A DNA stretch of 64,000 nt. Origin: Ornithinibacillus sp. 4-3 (GTDB lineage Bacteria; Bacillota; Bacilli; Bacillales; Amphibacillaceae). The translations under genes were made by a program, and so were the position numbers. The first letter of the stretch is position 1, and each line of letters opens with the position of its first letter. The notes beneath the pieces are model-generated. The model was given only the letters and a program-made list of their open reading frames with translations. It ran no database searches and had not been told where the DNA came from. The DNA lies in assembly GCF_040958695.1 (NCBI RefSeq), contig NZ_CP162599.1:2142001-2206000 (forward strand), read 5' to 3'. Shown piece after piece: positions 40,336-49,336 of this stretch.

Positions 40336-41826
40336 TTATGTTCCTGTTATATGAGTTTGATTAGATAGTTTTTTATATTTAAAGTGTTCAAGATTCGAAC
40401 TACAACATCCAGGGCTATCAATTTCAATTACATATTTTTCTACATCTTTAAATGCTGTTTTCCATGCAATAGCAGCTTTAACAACAATAATTTTAAAATC
40501 ATCTAGATGTAACCCTATCGATTCAATTTGATCAATGTCCCGCAATGACACTCGTCTTTCTGTAAGAACGACTATAGAATTCAAACAATTTTCTAGTTCA
40601 ATGACCGCTACTCTTCCCATTTTTCCTTTTATATTGGTTGAATGTTCTCCCCTATGAATAAACAACCCATCTGATAATAATTTAACTCGTCCTTTTATTT
40701 CAACCGATTCACCGTGTATTGGTGAATGATCATATTTTTTATCCGTTTTTCCACCAACCATAAAAGAGAATGAACCATTAATTCCTATGGAAAGTGCACT
40801 TTCTACAGCTTCTTTATCACAGATATATATCAAAAAATACTCCTGTCTAGACGATACTAAAGCATTCAGTGCATGTGTAGCATCTGCAGGAGAACCACCT
40901 CCAACATTGTCGGAAGACTCCACAAGAATTGTTAAATTGGGTTTAACCTCATTAACCTGTATAAGTGCTTTGTCAATAGGGATGGGATTAATTTCAAACC
41001 TCTCTTTGTGACTCCATACCCAAGTAATCAGTTCCTTAACAATCCGATCTCCTTTTTCTCTATTATTGTTTGTTGTTACAATCACTGACATACTGGCAAA
41101 AGGTACATCTGAATATGGAAAACCACCTAAAATACTAACATTTAAAACTTCCTCATCTTGTTCATAATTAAACGCCATTTCCATAAGTTTTTTCATTGGA
41201 TCCATATTTGTATCCATACTAGGAGGAGCAACTAGTAAATTAGCTCTCTTAAAAGAATGTACAGGTTGAATTTCTTTTCTTATTAGTGAAACAAGTTGAT
41301 TACAGGCCTCTGTCGCTCGTTCATACATATCAATATGTGGATAAGTATCATATCCAATAATAATGTCGGAATGACTAACCATTTTTTCTGTTACATTGGC
41401 ATGAAGGTCTAGTGTCATTGCAATTGGTTTTGTTCCTACTATGCTTCGTACACATTGCAATAATTCTCCTTCCACATCATCGATTTTTTCGCTCACCATA
41501 GCACCATGAAAAATTAAAATTAAGCCATCCAATGAATTTACTACCTCACGTAATTCATCGCAGATAGTTGATTGTATTTTTTCCATTGCAACATTTGATA
41601 CAATGCCTGAAGGAGTAGCTCTAGTATAAAGAAGTGGCACCAACTGAAATCCTTCTCTTTCAGCGGAATCTATTACTCCAGCTACACTGGAATTCGAGCC
41701 CTGATATTTTTCATTAATACTTCCTTCTCCCAATATCCATTCTTGGTTTAGAAAATCATCTAACTCTGTTTTATTAGGAGAAAAAGTATTCGTTTCGTGT
41801 AAACATCCTATCATTCCTATCTTCAT
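40336..41826 (-). CDS. M81-family metallopeptidase (MlrC-like), paralogue A
   Basis: MlrC-like proteins are named for the enzyme that finishes microcystin breakdown; most members have no known substrate. The 496-aa protein has HETNTFSPN at residues 10-18, DLHANV, GYDTYPHIDMYE, SSDNVGGGSPADATH and the C-terminal VKAAIAWKT and DSPGCCSSNL. GGAG 9 bp before ATG 41826 sets the start. Paralogue B is at 43327-44793, with an aminotransferase between them. Confidence 0.9.
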   Translation of the reverse strand: MKIGMIGCLHETNTFSPNKTELDDFLNQEWILGEGSINEKYQGSNSSVAGVIDSAEREGFQLVPLLYTRATPSGIVSNVAMEKIQSTICDELREVVNSLDGLILIFHGAMVSEKIDDVEGELLQCVRSIVGTKPIAMTLDLHANVTEKMVSHSDIIIGYDTYPHIDMYERATEACNQLVSLIRKEIQPVHSFKRANLLVAPPSMDTNMDPMKKLMEMAFNYEQDEEVLNVSILGGFPYSDVPFASMSVIVTTNNNREKGDRIVKELITWVWSHKERFEINPIPIDKALIQVNEVKPNLTILVESSDNVGGGSPADATHALNALVSSRQEYFLIYICDKEAVESALSIGINGSFSFMVGGKTDKKYDHSPIHGESVEIKGRVKLLSDGLFIHRGEHSTNIKGKMGRVAVIELENCLNSIVVLTERRVSLRDIDQIESIGLHLDDFKIIVVKAAIAWKTAFKDVEKYVIEIDSPGCCSSNLEHFKYKKLSNQTHITGT

Positions 41827-41882
41827 ATTCTCACACTCCATATAAGATATTTCTCTGTTTACCTATTTACTTTTGTATTCCA

Positions 41883-43199
41883 TTAAGTTCTAACTAATTT
41901 TTTTAAGGCACGATCAACAGCTTCCAACGTATTTTCTACTTCTTTTTGACCATGAAGCGCAGATATATACCATAAACCGCTTGGTCGTACTAACACACCT
42001 TCTTCCAAAAGTAGGGATGCAAATTGCGTGTATTTTTCAGCGTCTCTCTTTTGAAAAGTAGAAAAGTCGGTAACGGACTCTTCATCTATAAACATCATAT
42101 GGAACACAGGACCAATATGATTGATTAATCCAGTCACATGATGTTGATCTAATAAATTCCTTATACCTTTAACAATTAAATTAGTCGTTTCCTCCATTTT
42201 GATGAGCTTATTGCTATTATCACGAGTTAATTCATCTATAACTGTTAAAGCAGCAGCAGTTGCAACATTATTTCCATTAAGTGTTCCTAGATGATTAACC
42301 GTTCCATTTTCTATCAGGCGCATGATGCTCTCTTTTCCAGCTACACCACTAACCGCAATTCCGCCACCTAATGATTTTCCTATGGTCGTCAAATCAGGGA
42401 TTATCCCAAATCTTTGTTGAGCACCACCTGGGCTGATTCGAAACCCAGTGATGACTTCGTCAAAAATAAGAACGATTCCAAGTTTAGATGTCAGCTCTCT
42501 CATCTTTTCCATATATCCTTGTTTCGGTACAATACAGCCTGAATTACACATAACGGGTTCAGTTATAATCGCTGCAATTTCGTTTCCATACTGTTCTAGT
42601 GTCGACTCTAGGCAATCAACATTATTCCAATCTATTACGATAATGTCTTCCAAACCTTTTTGACTTTGTCCTCCAGTTCCTGGTGAGACACCAAGACCAT
42701 TACTATTTTTGGATTCGGTCATATCAGGAGTTGGAAACGAAGTAAATATACTATCCGACCATCCGTGAAAATGCCCTTGAAAACGAATGATTTTTTGTCT
42801 TCCTGTATATTCACGTGCTAGTCTAAGGGCTAACATAACAGCTTCGGTACCAGACCCGGAAAAAGATACACGATCTGCACTTGGTAACAGTTCTGTTATT
42901 CGCATGGCTAAGTCAATTTCTCCTTGATGTTGTAAGCCATAAGTTGATCCAAATTTCAATGCATTATTAATATTGTCCGTTAATTTGGAATTCGCATGTC
43001 CTAAAATTAACGGTCCATAAGCTAATAAATAATCGATATATTTATTCCCGTCTATATCCCAGATTTCAGTCCCTTTCGCTCTTTCAACAAATAATGGCGT
43101 AGGGAGCATGGAGGAACGAAGTGAACTCGACACACCTCCAGCTAGGTATTTCTTTGATTCAGCTAATTTCTCTAAAGATTGTTCTACTTTCAACATCAT
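41883..43199 (-). CDS. class III aminotransferase, HemL-like
   Basis: This 438-aa PLP enzyme resembles glutamate-1-semialdehyde aminomutase but differs from the true HemL at 22243. The PLP lysine K275 is in TTIGKSLGGG, the cofactor loop is SGSGTEAVMLALRLAR and the aspartate motif is LIFDEVITGFR. The insertion rich in G and S (about 160-180) and its place between two M81 genes suggest a catabolic amino transfer or isomerisation, not heme synthesis. GGAGG precedes the ATGATG start. Confidence 0.9.
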   Translation of the reverse strand: MMLKVEQSLEKLAESKKYLAGGVSSSLRSSMLPTPLFVERAKGTEIWDIDGNKYIDYLLAYGPLILGHANSKLTDNINNALKFGSTYGLQHQGEIDLAMRITELLPSADRVSFSGSGTEAVMLALRLAREYTGRQKIIRFQGHFHGWSDSIFTSFPTPDMTESKNSNGLGVSPGTGGQSQKGLEDIIVIDWNNVDCLESTLEQYGNEIAAIITEPVMCNSGCIVPKQGYMEKMRELTSKLGIVLIFDEVITGFRISPGGAQQRFGIIPDLTTIGKSLGGGIAVSGVAGKESIMRLIENGTVNHLGTLNGNNVATAAALTVIDELTRDNSNKLIKMEETTNLIVKGIRNLLDQHHVTGLINHIGPVFHMMFIDEESVTDFSTFQKRDAEKYTQFASLLLEEGVLVRPSGLWYISALHGQKEVENTLEAVDRALKKLVRT

Positions 43200-43326
43200 G
43201 TTATTCCTCCTTCATTACATAACAATTTCAAAACTTTTTATAATGATGTGTTAATCAATTCAATGATTATTATTTTAAACTCTTATTAATAAAGACTTGA
43301 TACTGTTGAGCAAAAAATTGAATAAC

Positions 43327-44793
43327 TTACATTGGATCCAATGGATAAATAGGCCTTTTAATATTGTTATAATTAAAATATTGTAAATTGGCACTACAAC
43401 AACCTGGAGTATCCAGATATACCTCCCCTTTTGAAATATCACCAAAAGAAGTTTTCCAAGCGATTGCAGCCTTAACAACAATAATTTGATATGCTTCTGG
43501 ATCAATGCCTATAGATTTAACATGATTGATATCAAATGGCGGGATACGATTTTCAGTAATTACAATGGTCATATTATTTGCATCAACAACTGCTGTTCTA
43601 CCCATATCCCCTTCTTTTCCAGCCATATAAGGTCCTTTGTGTTTAAATTTTCCATCAGATAACAATCGAATCAAACCTTTAATTTCTACTGGTTCTCCAT
43701 GTAACCCATCGCTCTTTCCACCAAGCTTACAATGCAAGTTTTCTCCTACTCCAAGAATATGTGCTTTTAATGCAACCTCAGAATCACGAACGATCATTAA
43801 ACTTTTCTGATCAGATTCTACTAAAAAACTTAAAACATGGGTTGCATCAGCAGGGGAACCTCCACCAACATTATCTGAGCCTTCTACCCAGATGATAGGC
43901 CTTTCATTTTGTTGTATTGTCCAGTCATAAGCCTGCTGTAGCGAAACTTCTTCAAACGTAAATTTTTCTCTTAGCTCCCAAGCTAATTGACTTAACTCTT
44001 TAACACTTTTTTTAGCTAGATTCTCATCTCCATCGGTAGTCACTATAAATGACATACCAGCATCTAAAATATCACTAAATGGAAATCCTCCAGCGACAGT
44101 AACATTAAGGATTTTTGGATTTTTTTCTAACTCACTTGCATACTGCATTAATGTCTTCATAGGAGTTTTATTCGTCATCATTGTTTGTGGAGGAACAAGC
44201 ATTCTAGATGACTCCCATGCCATGATTGGTTTTATCTTTCCTTTAATCATTTGAATTAAAATATCCGTTGCCTCAATTGCTCGTTCATATGCATCAACAT
44301 GAGGATAAGTATCATACCCCACAATACAATTTGTGTGTTTAATTAATGCTTCGCTTGTATTCGCATGCAGATCAAGTGTTACGACAATGGGTAAAGAAAT
44401 TCCTACTTTCTTTCTCACTCGATTCACAATTTCAGCTTCCACGTCTGGATAGCTTTCGGATACCATCGCCCCGTGTAAAATTAGTATTAATCCATCTATA
44501 CGATCAGATATTGATTCAACTAGACTATCTATTAAACTACCTATAGTGTCTTCAGTAACCATTCCACTCGGAGTTGTTTCGGTATATAAACCAGGAAGCA
44601 AATCTATATCGTTCACTTTTGCAGAATCAATGGTTCCTCCCATTGATGTACGGGTACCTTGATATTTATTAAAATACACTTCAGATTTATCGATCCATGT
44701 CTGTTTAAAATCATTCAATGTTGTTACTCCAGGTGCAAAAGAATTTGTTTCATGATAAATTCCTGCTACCCCTATTCTTATCTGCTGCGACAT
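43327..44793 (-). CDS. M81-family metallopeptidase (MlrC-like), paralogue B
   Basis: The 488-aa protein has HETNSFAPG at residues 14-22, DLHANT, GYDTYPHVDAYE, GSDNVGGGSPADATH, VKAAIAWKT and DTPGCCSANL, the same landmarks as paralogue A. The two are clearly homologous but diverged along the whole length. AAGGAAGTG precedes ATG 44793. A terminator and about 170 bp separate it from the upstream transporter gene, so it probably starts a second transcript. Confidence 0.9.
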   Translation of the reverse strand: MSQQIRIGVAGIYHETNSFAPGVTTLNDFKQTWIDKSEVYFNKYQGTRTSMGGTIDSAKVNDIDLLPGLYTETTPSGMVTEDTIGSLIDSLVESISDRIDGLILILHGAMVSESYPDVEAEIVNRVRKKVGISLPIVVTLDLHANTSEALIKHTNCIVGYDTYPHVDAYERAIEATDILIQMIKGKIKPIMAWESSRMLVPPQTMMTNKTPMKTLMQYASELEKNPKILNVTVAGGFPFSDILDAGMSFIVTTDGDENLAKKSVKELSQLAWELREKFTFEEVSLQQAYDWTIQQNERPIIWVEGSDNVGGGSPADATHVLSFLVESDQKSLMIVRDSEVALKAHILGVGENLHCKLGGKSDGLHGEPVEIKGLIRLLSDGKFKHKGPYMAGKEGDMGRTAVVDANNMTIVITENRIPPFDINHVKSIGIDPEAYQIIVVKAAIAWKTSFGDISKGEVYLDTPGCCSANLQYFNYNNIKRPIYPLDPM

Positions 44794-44963
44794 GTATTCA
44801 CTTCCTTCTCATAAATACGTAAATTTTTGCCTAAGATTATTTTCCCCTGTTTTCCTACAATACAGAAATTCTCCACCTATATTTAAATAATGAATCCTAT
44901 CCTTGTTATCAAATGAAACTTCATTAGTACAGATCTAACCAACTGTTGTGTTAGGATAAAATT

Positions 44964-45004
44964 AATTCTTCTTTCAGAATTAGATTAAATCTAAAAGAAG
45001 AATT
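44964..45004 (-). terminator. terminator after substrate-binding protein gene
   Basis: AATTCTTCTTT and AAAGAAGAATT pair over 11 bp with AGATT/AATCT inside. Leftward AATTTTA follows. Confidence 0.8.
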
Positions 45005-45034
45005 TCTGACATTTACATTTCTGTCAAAGTATCT

Positions 45035-46663
45035 TTATTCTTCTTTATCCACATTCCATAATTGAAGACCCATAAAACCGCGAACATTCTGAACATTGTT
45101 TCGATGTGCTCGAATAGCTTTACTATCTCCAAATCTAATTAATGGAAGATAATCCCAAAACTCTTCTTGTAGTTCTCCAAATATTTCTGCTGCTTCCTCT
45201 TGCGTTCTACTCTGGGTTATTTTATTTAATAGATCATCTATTTCTGGACTATCGGTCCAGCCTGCGTATTCATTAGCTGAATCTAAAAAATAAAAAGCAT
45301 TAGGAAAGGGTTCTGTAGCTACAACTGTAAAGAAGGCATCATAAGCTGACGGATCTTCTCGTAATTCTATGACTGTAGGCCAATCATAAATTTCTAATTT
45401 AATGTTCATACCAAGTTCATTAAGTTGCTGTTGCGCAACAACAGATGCATCATACATTTCTGGATAATCTCGAGAAGTCATCACAGTAATTTCCTCTCCA
45501 TCATATCCCGCTTCTTGTAAAAGTTGTTTAGCTTTTTCTGTATCATTGATATTGTAATTTTCCTTCCCTTTTTCACTATGCCATTCTATTTGATCTTCAA
45601 TCATTAAACCGTGTTGTAACTCATAATAATCTTCGCTCCCAAAAGCCGCCATTAGAATCTCTTCCATATCTAATGCCGCATTTACTGCTTGTCGTATTTT
45701 TTGGTCACTAAAAACTCCTGCTTTTTTATTAAATATCATAGCAGTGAAGCTAACTTCTCCTGACTGGATTTCTACATTAGAATCTTTTTCTAATTGATCT
45801 ACATTATCAAAGGGAATTGTAGTGGCTATGTCGTACTCTCCTGAAAGCATACCTGCTACTCTAGTAGAAGAGTCTGACACAAATTCAAAATATAAATCAT
45901 CAATCAGTACTTCTTTACCACCTGCAAAACCATCAGGTTGTTCACTTCTTGAGCTATATTCATCGAATTTACTTAAATGAATATATTGATCCTGTTTCCA
46001 TTCTTCAAACTTAAACGGCCCTGTTCCAATCATTTCATCTATACCAAGAGCTTCGTCAGCAGATTCAGCATTTTCTTTTGTTGTAATTCCTGCTAACTGA
46101 GTAGGATTGGCAAGGAAGTATAATGTTAAAAACGAATATTCGCTTAGGTTAATTACAACCGTATATTCGTCTTCAGCATCAATAGTCGCATCACTAAAGT
46201 TTGCTTTTCCTACTGATGACCGACTAAACCATCTTTCCATAGAGGCTACTACATCATCAGCTTTCATTTCTTCTCCATTATGAAATTTAATCCCCTGTCT
46301 TAAGTGGAAAGTGATTGTTTTTCCATCTTCACTTTCTTCATAAGACTCAGCCAACATAGGTTGGATGACATAATTGGAATCTAAAGTCACTAGACTTTCA
46401 AATATTTGTGAAGCAACTTGTCTAGTCGCACCGGCTACTGATATATAGGTATCAAGAGTTGGTGGTTGGGCATTATATGCTATCCTTAATTCTTTTCTCG
46501 CCGTATCATTATTTTTTTCTTGATCTTTATCTTGATCTTCAGCTTTGTTTTCTTCATTATTTATCTCTTTATTGACTTCTTCCGAATCATTTGATTGACA
46601 AGCAACTAAGGTCAATCCCAAAATTAAAAAATAAAATATTAAAGATTTTTTTATAAACTTCAC
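45035..46663 (-). CDS. ABC transporter substrate-binding lipoprotein, family 5
   Basis: The 542-aa protein is an extracellular solute receptor of the peptide/nickel/opine type (SBP_bac_5). The signal peptide ends LVAC with lipidated C22, followed by an acidic linker (to about 55). It has the family's segments VASQIFESLVTLD, TFHLRQGIKFHNGE and GTGPFKFEEW. The start is GTG at 46663 after GAGGGG. No permease or ATPase gene is nearby, so it must borrow a transporter encoded elsewhere. Confidence 0.93.
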   Translation of the reverse strand: MKFIKKSLIFYFLILGLTLVACQSNDSEEVNKEINNEENKAEDQDKDQEKNNDTARKELRIAYNAQPPTLDTYISVAGATRQVASQIFESLVTLDSNYVIQPMLAESYEESEDGKTITFHLRQGIKFHNGEEMKADDVVASMERWFSRSSVGKANFSDATIDAEDEYTVVINLSEYSFLTLYFLANPTQLAGITTKENAESADEALGIDEMIGTGPFKFEEWKQDQYIHLSKFDEYSSRSEQPDGFAGGKEVLIDDLYFEFVSDSSTRVAGMLSGEYDIATTIPFDNVDQLEKDSNVEIQSGEVSFTAMIFNKKAGVFSDQKIRQAVNAALDMEEILMAAFGSEDYYELQHGLMIEDQIEWHSEKGKENYNINDTEKAKQLLQEAGYDGEEITVMTSRDYPEMYDASVVAQQQLNELGMNIKLEIYDWPTVIELREDPSAYDAFFTVVATEPFPNAFYFLDSANEYAGWTDSPEIDDLLNKITQSRTQEEAAEIFGELQEEFWDYLPLIRFGDSKAIRAHRNNVQNVRGFMGLQLWNVDKEE

Positions 46664-46821
46664 TTTATTTCATCCCCTCTATTAAATAAAATGCGTTAAC
46701 TCTATTCTTTGTAGGTTCTAAGTCTCTTCAGGCAACCAGATATAAAAGGACAATTTACAGATTCCCCCTCTCTTCCAAACAAAGAAGTATGAACAATGCA
46801 TTAAGAGGAATTATTATATGA

Positions 46822-46846
46822 ATAAGGGGAATATTCCGACTTATTA
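46822..46846. promoter_or_regulatory. inverted repeat upstream of SBP gene, possible operator
   Basis: AATAAG...CTTATT encloses the perfect palindrome GGAATATTCC. It lies between ridA and the transporter gene, about 180 bp before the latter. It differs from the TTCA-N5-TGAA sites at iclR and the deacylase. Confidence 0.4.
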
Positions 46847-46899
46847 TCGTGTAAAATAATAATTAAATAATGTGCTTTAATTATTTTTATGAAATCAAT

Positions 46900-47364
46900 C
46901 TATTTTATTTTTACTATCATTTCTACCTCAACAGGAATGTTCATTGGAAGCACACTAGTTCCAATCGCTGTTCTAGCATGTTTACCATTTTCACCAAAAA
47001 TATCTACCATTAAATCCGAAAAACCATGGATAACTTTAGGCTGATTAAAAAATTCTTGATCGCTAGCCACTAAACCAAACACTTTTATTACTTTATCAAT
47101 TCTTTCCAGATTCCCCAGATAGTTTTGTAAATGCGCTAGTATATTTAAACCACAGAGTCGGGCAGCTTGATAACCTTCTTGTAGTGTCAGCTCTCTACCC
47201 AATTTCCCTGTTACTACTGGTATTCCACTTGAATCAAGCGGTCCAGACCCGGAACAATAAAGTAGCTTCTCATCCTGCCTAATCATAATTAAACCTTTAC
47301 TATGTTCTTTAATGATTGGTAACTCTATACCTAAATCTTCAAGTTTATTATTAATACTCTCCAT
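46900..47364 (-). CDS. RidA/YjgF-family protein
   Basis: The 154-aa protein is a RidA-like trimer of the longer subgroup, with LYCSGSGPLDSSGIPVVTGK, ARLCGLNILAHLQ and HARTAIGTSVLPMNIPVEV. RidA proteins hydrolyse reactive enamine/imine intermediates made by PLP enzymes, which fits the SelA-like and aminotransferase neighbours. GGGAG 8 bp before ATG 47364 sets the start; a longer frame begins in the ribosome site. Confidence 0.9.
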   Translation of the reverse strand: MESINNKLEDLGIELPIIKEHSKGLIMIRQDEKLLYCSGSGPLDSSGIPVVTGKLGRELTLQEGYQAARLCGLNILAHLQNYLGNLERIDKVIKVFGLVASDQEFFNQPKVIHGFSDLMVDIFGENGKHARTAIGTSVLPMNIPVEVEMIVKIK

Positions 47365-47394
47365 TTTAAAAACTCCCATATATTATCGTTAGTA

Positions 47395-48156
47395 TTAAAC
47401 TTTATAATTTATAAAATCTTTAATGAAAATTTCTAGATTGTTTAAAACTTCTTCAATCATCTGATACCCAAACTCTCTTGAAGCTTTTGTAGCATCACCG
47501 AAAGCACCATTTGATGATAACTCTTCCCAAAAATATGGCATTTCAACTCTTCTATTTCCCCGTTCGTGCTCTGTAAATTGGATTGGATATTCTTTCAATT
47601 CACCAGCTTCTAATTCCGATTCTCTAACCGTAGTAGGATCCAAAAATAAACCTATCGAAGTTTCCATTTCACAAGCATGCCCATATCTCTCAGATGTCAC
47701 TTGATTTCTTGTTTCATTTGATATTAGATTTAAATATAATAAACTACTGATTTTCACTTTGAATTCATATCTAATCACATTTACTACACTAGATAGAGTT
47801 GGTTGATTACCACCATGACCATTCAATAAAATAAAAGAATTTAAGCCATGGCGTTGCATGCTTTTTATATAGTCAACAATAACCAATTGTAATGTTGCTG
47901 GGCTTATCGTCATGCTCCCAGGGAAATTCATATGATGATAAGAGATTCCTACTGGAATAGATGGTAGAACAATCAAATCTGGACGCATTTTTTCAGAGAT
48001 TAATTTGGCTACCTCTTCTGCTAATCTAAGATCAGTTTCTAATGTCATATTTCTACCATGTTGTTCTGTTGAACCAATTGGAATAATCCCTACTTTTACT
48101 TCTTCAAGTGCGTTTTTAGCTTCAAACGTTGTCATCTTACTTAATCGTACATCCAT
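47395..48156 (-). CDS. creatininase-family amidohydrolase
   Basis: The 253-aa protein has the metal residues E31, H33 (GSTEQHG) and D42 (ETDLRLAE), then LNGHGGNQPT and HACEMETSIG. Family members open cyclic amides or cleave formamides (creatininase, MftE, FAPy deformylase). Here it may open a ring or an N-formyl group of the pathway substrate. GGGG lies upstream, and selA-like lies 21 bp before it. Confidence 0.9.
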   Translation of the reverse strand: MDVRLSKMTTFEAKNALEEVKVGIIPIGSTEQHGRNMTLETDLRLAEEVAKLISEKMRPDLIVLPSIPVGISYHHMNFPGSMTISPATLQLVIVDYIKSMQRHGLNSFILLNGHGGNQPTLSSVVNVIRYEFKVKISSLLYLNLISNETRNQVTSERYGHACEMETSIGLFLDPTTVRESELEAGELKEYPIQFTEHERGNRRVEMPYFWEELSSNGAFGDATKASREFGYQMIEEVLNNLEIFIKDFINYKV

Positions 48157-48177
48157 TGATTACAATCCCCTTTCATT

Positions 48178-49287
48178 TTACTTAGACTTTGTATGCATTA
48201 ATGAAGTTAATTTAGTAATTATCATAGCTACTTCACTTTCTTCTAAATGCAAGGGATTTATTATAAGAGCTTTACTATCCGAAGATAAATTTATAATGAT
48301 TGGATTTTTTCCTTTTTCTAATTCATTTTTATAAAATTTGGCCCTCATGGAGTCATCAAATTCAATCTTAAGACGTGAATAATCTTGTCCATGGTGAGCT
48401 GGGTATATCTTATTCAGTGAAACATCTGGTATGCTCTTCTCAATTTTCTCAATCATATAATCTAACATGTTTTCCTGTGACTTTTTTTCCTTGGCATGAT
48501 CTAATTTCAAGTATCTATCCAATGCATAAAAAATTCCTATCATCTCTTCTTTACCAACCTTCATTGGTCTACCGATAGACTTATTAGGGCTTGAGTTTAA
48601 TCTACAGTAATTAATCCATGTTTCTTTTCCCAAGATCAATCCTGATGCTTGTGGACCTCTTAGCGTTTTCCCACCTGAAAAAACAACTAGATCAGCTCCT
48701 TGTTTAGTATAAAACCATAGATTGGATACTGGTGGTAAATTAGCCGCAGCATCAACAATTAGAGGTATCTCAAATTTTTTAGCTATTTCTACTACTTCTA
48801 AAAACGGTATTGCTTTACTTTCATAAAAATCACCCGCAAAATATACTATACAAGCGGTTTCTCTTGAAATGGATGATACAAGATCTTCTTTATTAGATTC
48901 AATTTCTATTAATTTTGCTCCACTCAATCTAATTGCATTATCATAATTATTCCTCTGTGCCTTAAACATAATAGCTTCATTTTTTGGTATCTGATCAGTA
49001 GAAGGTAATTGTTGAATAAATTTTTCATTTCCTCGTGTGATACAACCCGCTACACTAATAGCTAAACCAGCTGAAGCCCCATTTGTGATAAGACAAGAGT
49101 CATTATTTGTCATCTGAGCAATTCTTTCACTCAATTTAATTTCTAACTCTGCTATTTTTACAAAATACGGACTAGCTTCATTCATCTTTTGCCGTATTTC
49201 TTCTGGTAGCCTTGAGCCTCCAAGACGCGTTTCCGAATCTTGTGCATTAATTAAGGTTGGTATTCCCAACTCTTCATAAATATTCAT
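48178..49287 (-). CDS. SelA-like PLP-dependent enzyme
   Basis: The 369-aa protein belongs to the SelA-related group of fold-type I PLP enzymes, which includes ammonia-lyases such as DgaE. The PLP lysine is K207 in VVFSGGKTLRGPQASG and D179 (LIVDAAANLPP) contacts the pyridine nitrogen. True selenocysteine synthase is unlikely because no selB or selC is seen and the length is short. It probably removes ammonia from an amino acid or amino sugar acid of D type. Confidence 0.85.
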   Translation of the reverse strand: MNIYEELGIPTLINAQDSETRLGGSRLPEEIRQKMNEASPYFVKIAELEIKLSERIAQMTNNDSCLITNGASAGLAISVAGCITRGNEKFIQQLPSTDQIPKNEAIMFKAQRNNYDNAIRLSGAKLIEIESNKEDLVSSISRETACIVYFAGDFYESKAIPFLEVVEIAKKFEIPLIVDAAANLPPVSNLWFYTKQGADLVVFSGGKTLRGPQASGLILGKETWINYCRLNSSPNKSIGRPMKVGKEEMIGIFYALDRYLKLDHAKEKKSQENMLDYMIEKIEKSIPDVSLNKIYPAHHGQDYSRLKIEFDDSMRAKFYKNELEKGKNPIIINLSSDSKALIINPLHLEESEVAMIITKLTSLMHTKSK

Positions 49288-49336
49288 TACATCACCTAAT
49301 TAATCTTTCAATTTTCACATCTAACCATCTTTATGA

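Noticed and set aside
22243..43199. Idea that the HemL-like gene at 41883 is a second heme-synthesis gene
   Set aside because: It sits in a catabolic cluster, differs from the true HemL in several segments and the hem operon is complete without it.
48178..49287. Selenocysteine synthase SelA
   Set aside because: The protein is shorter, no selB, selD or tRNA-Sec is seen, and the neighbours are catabolic.
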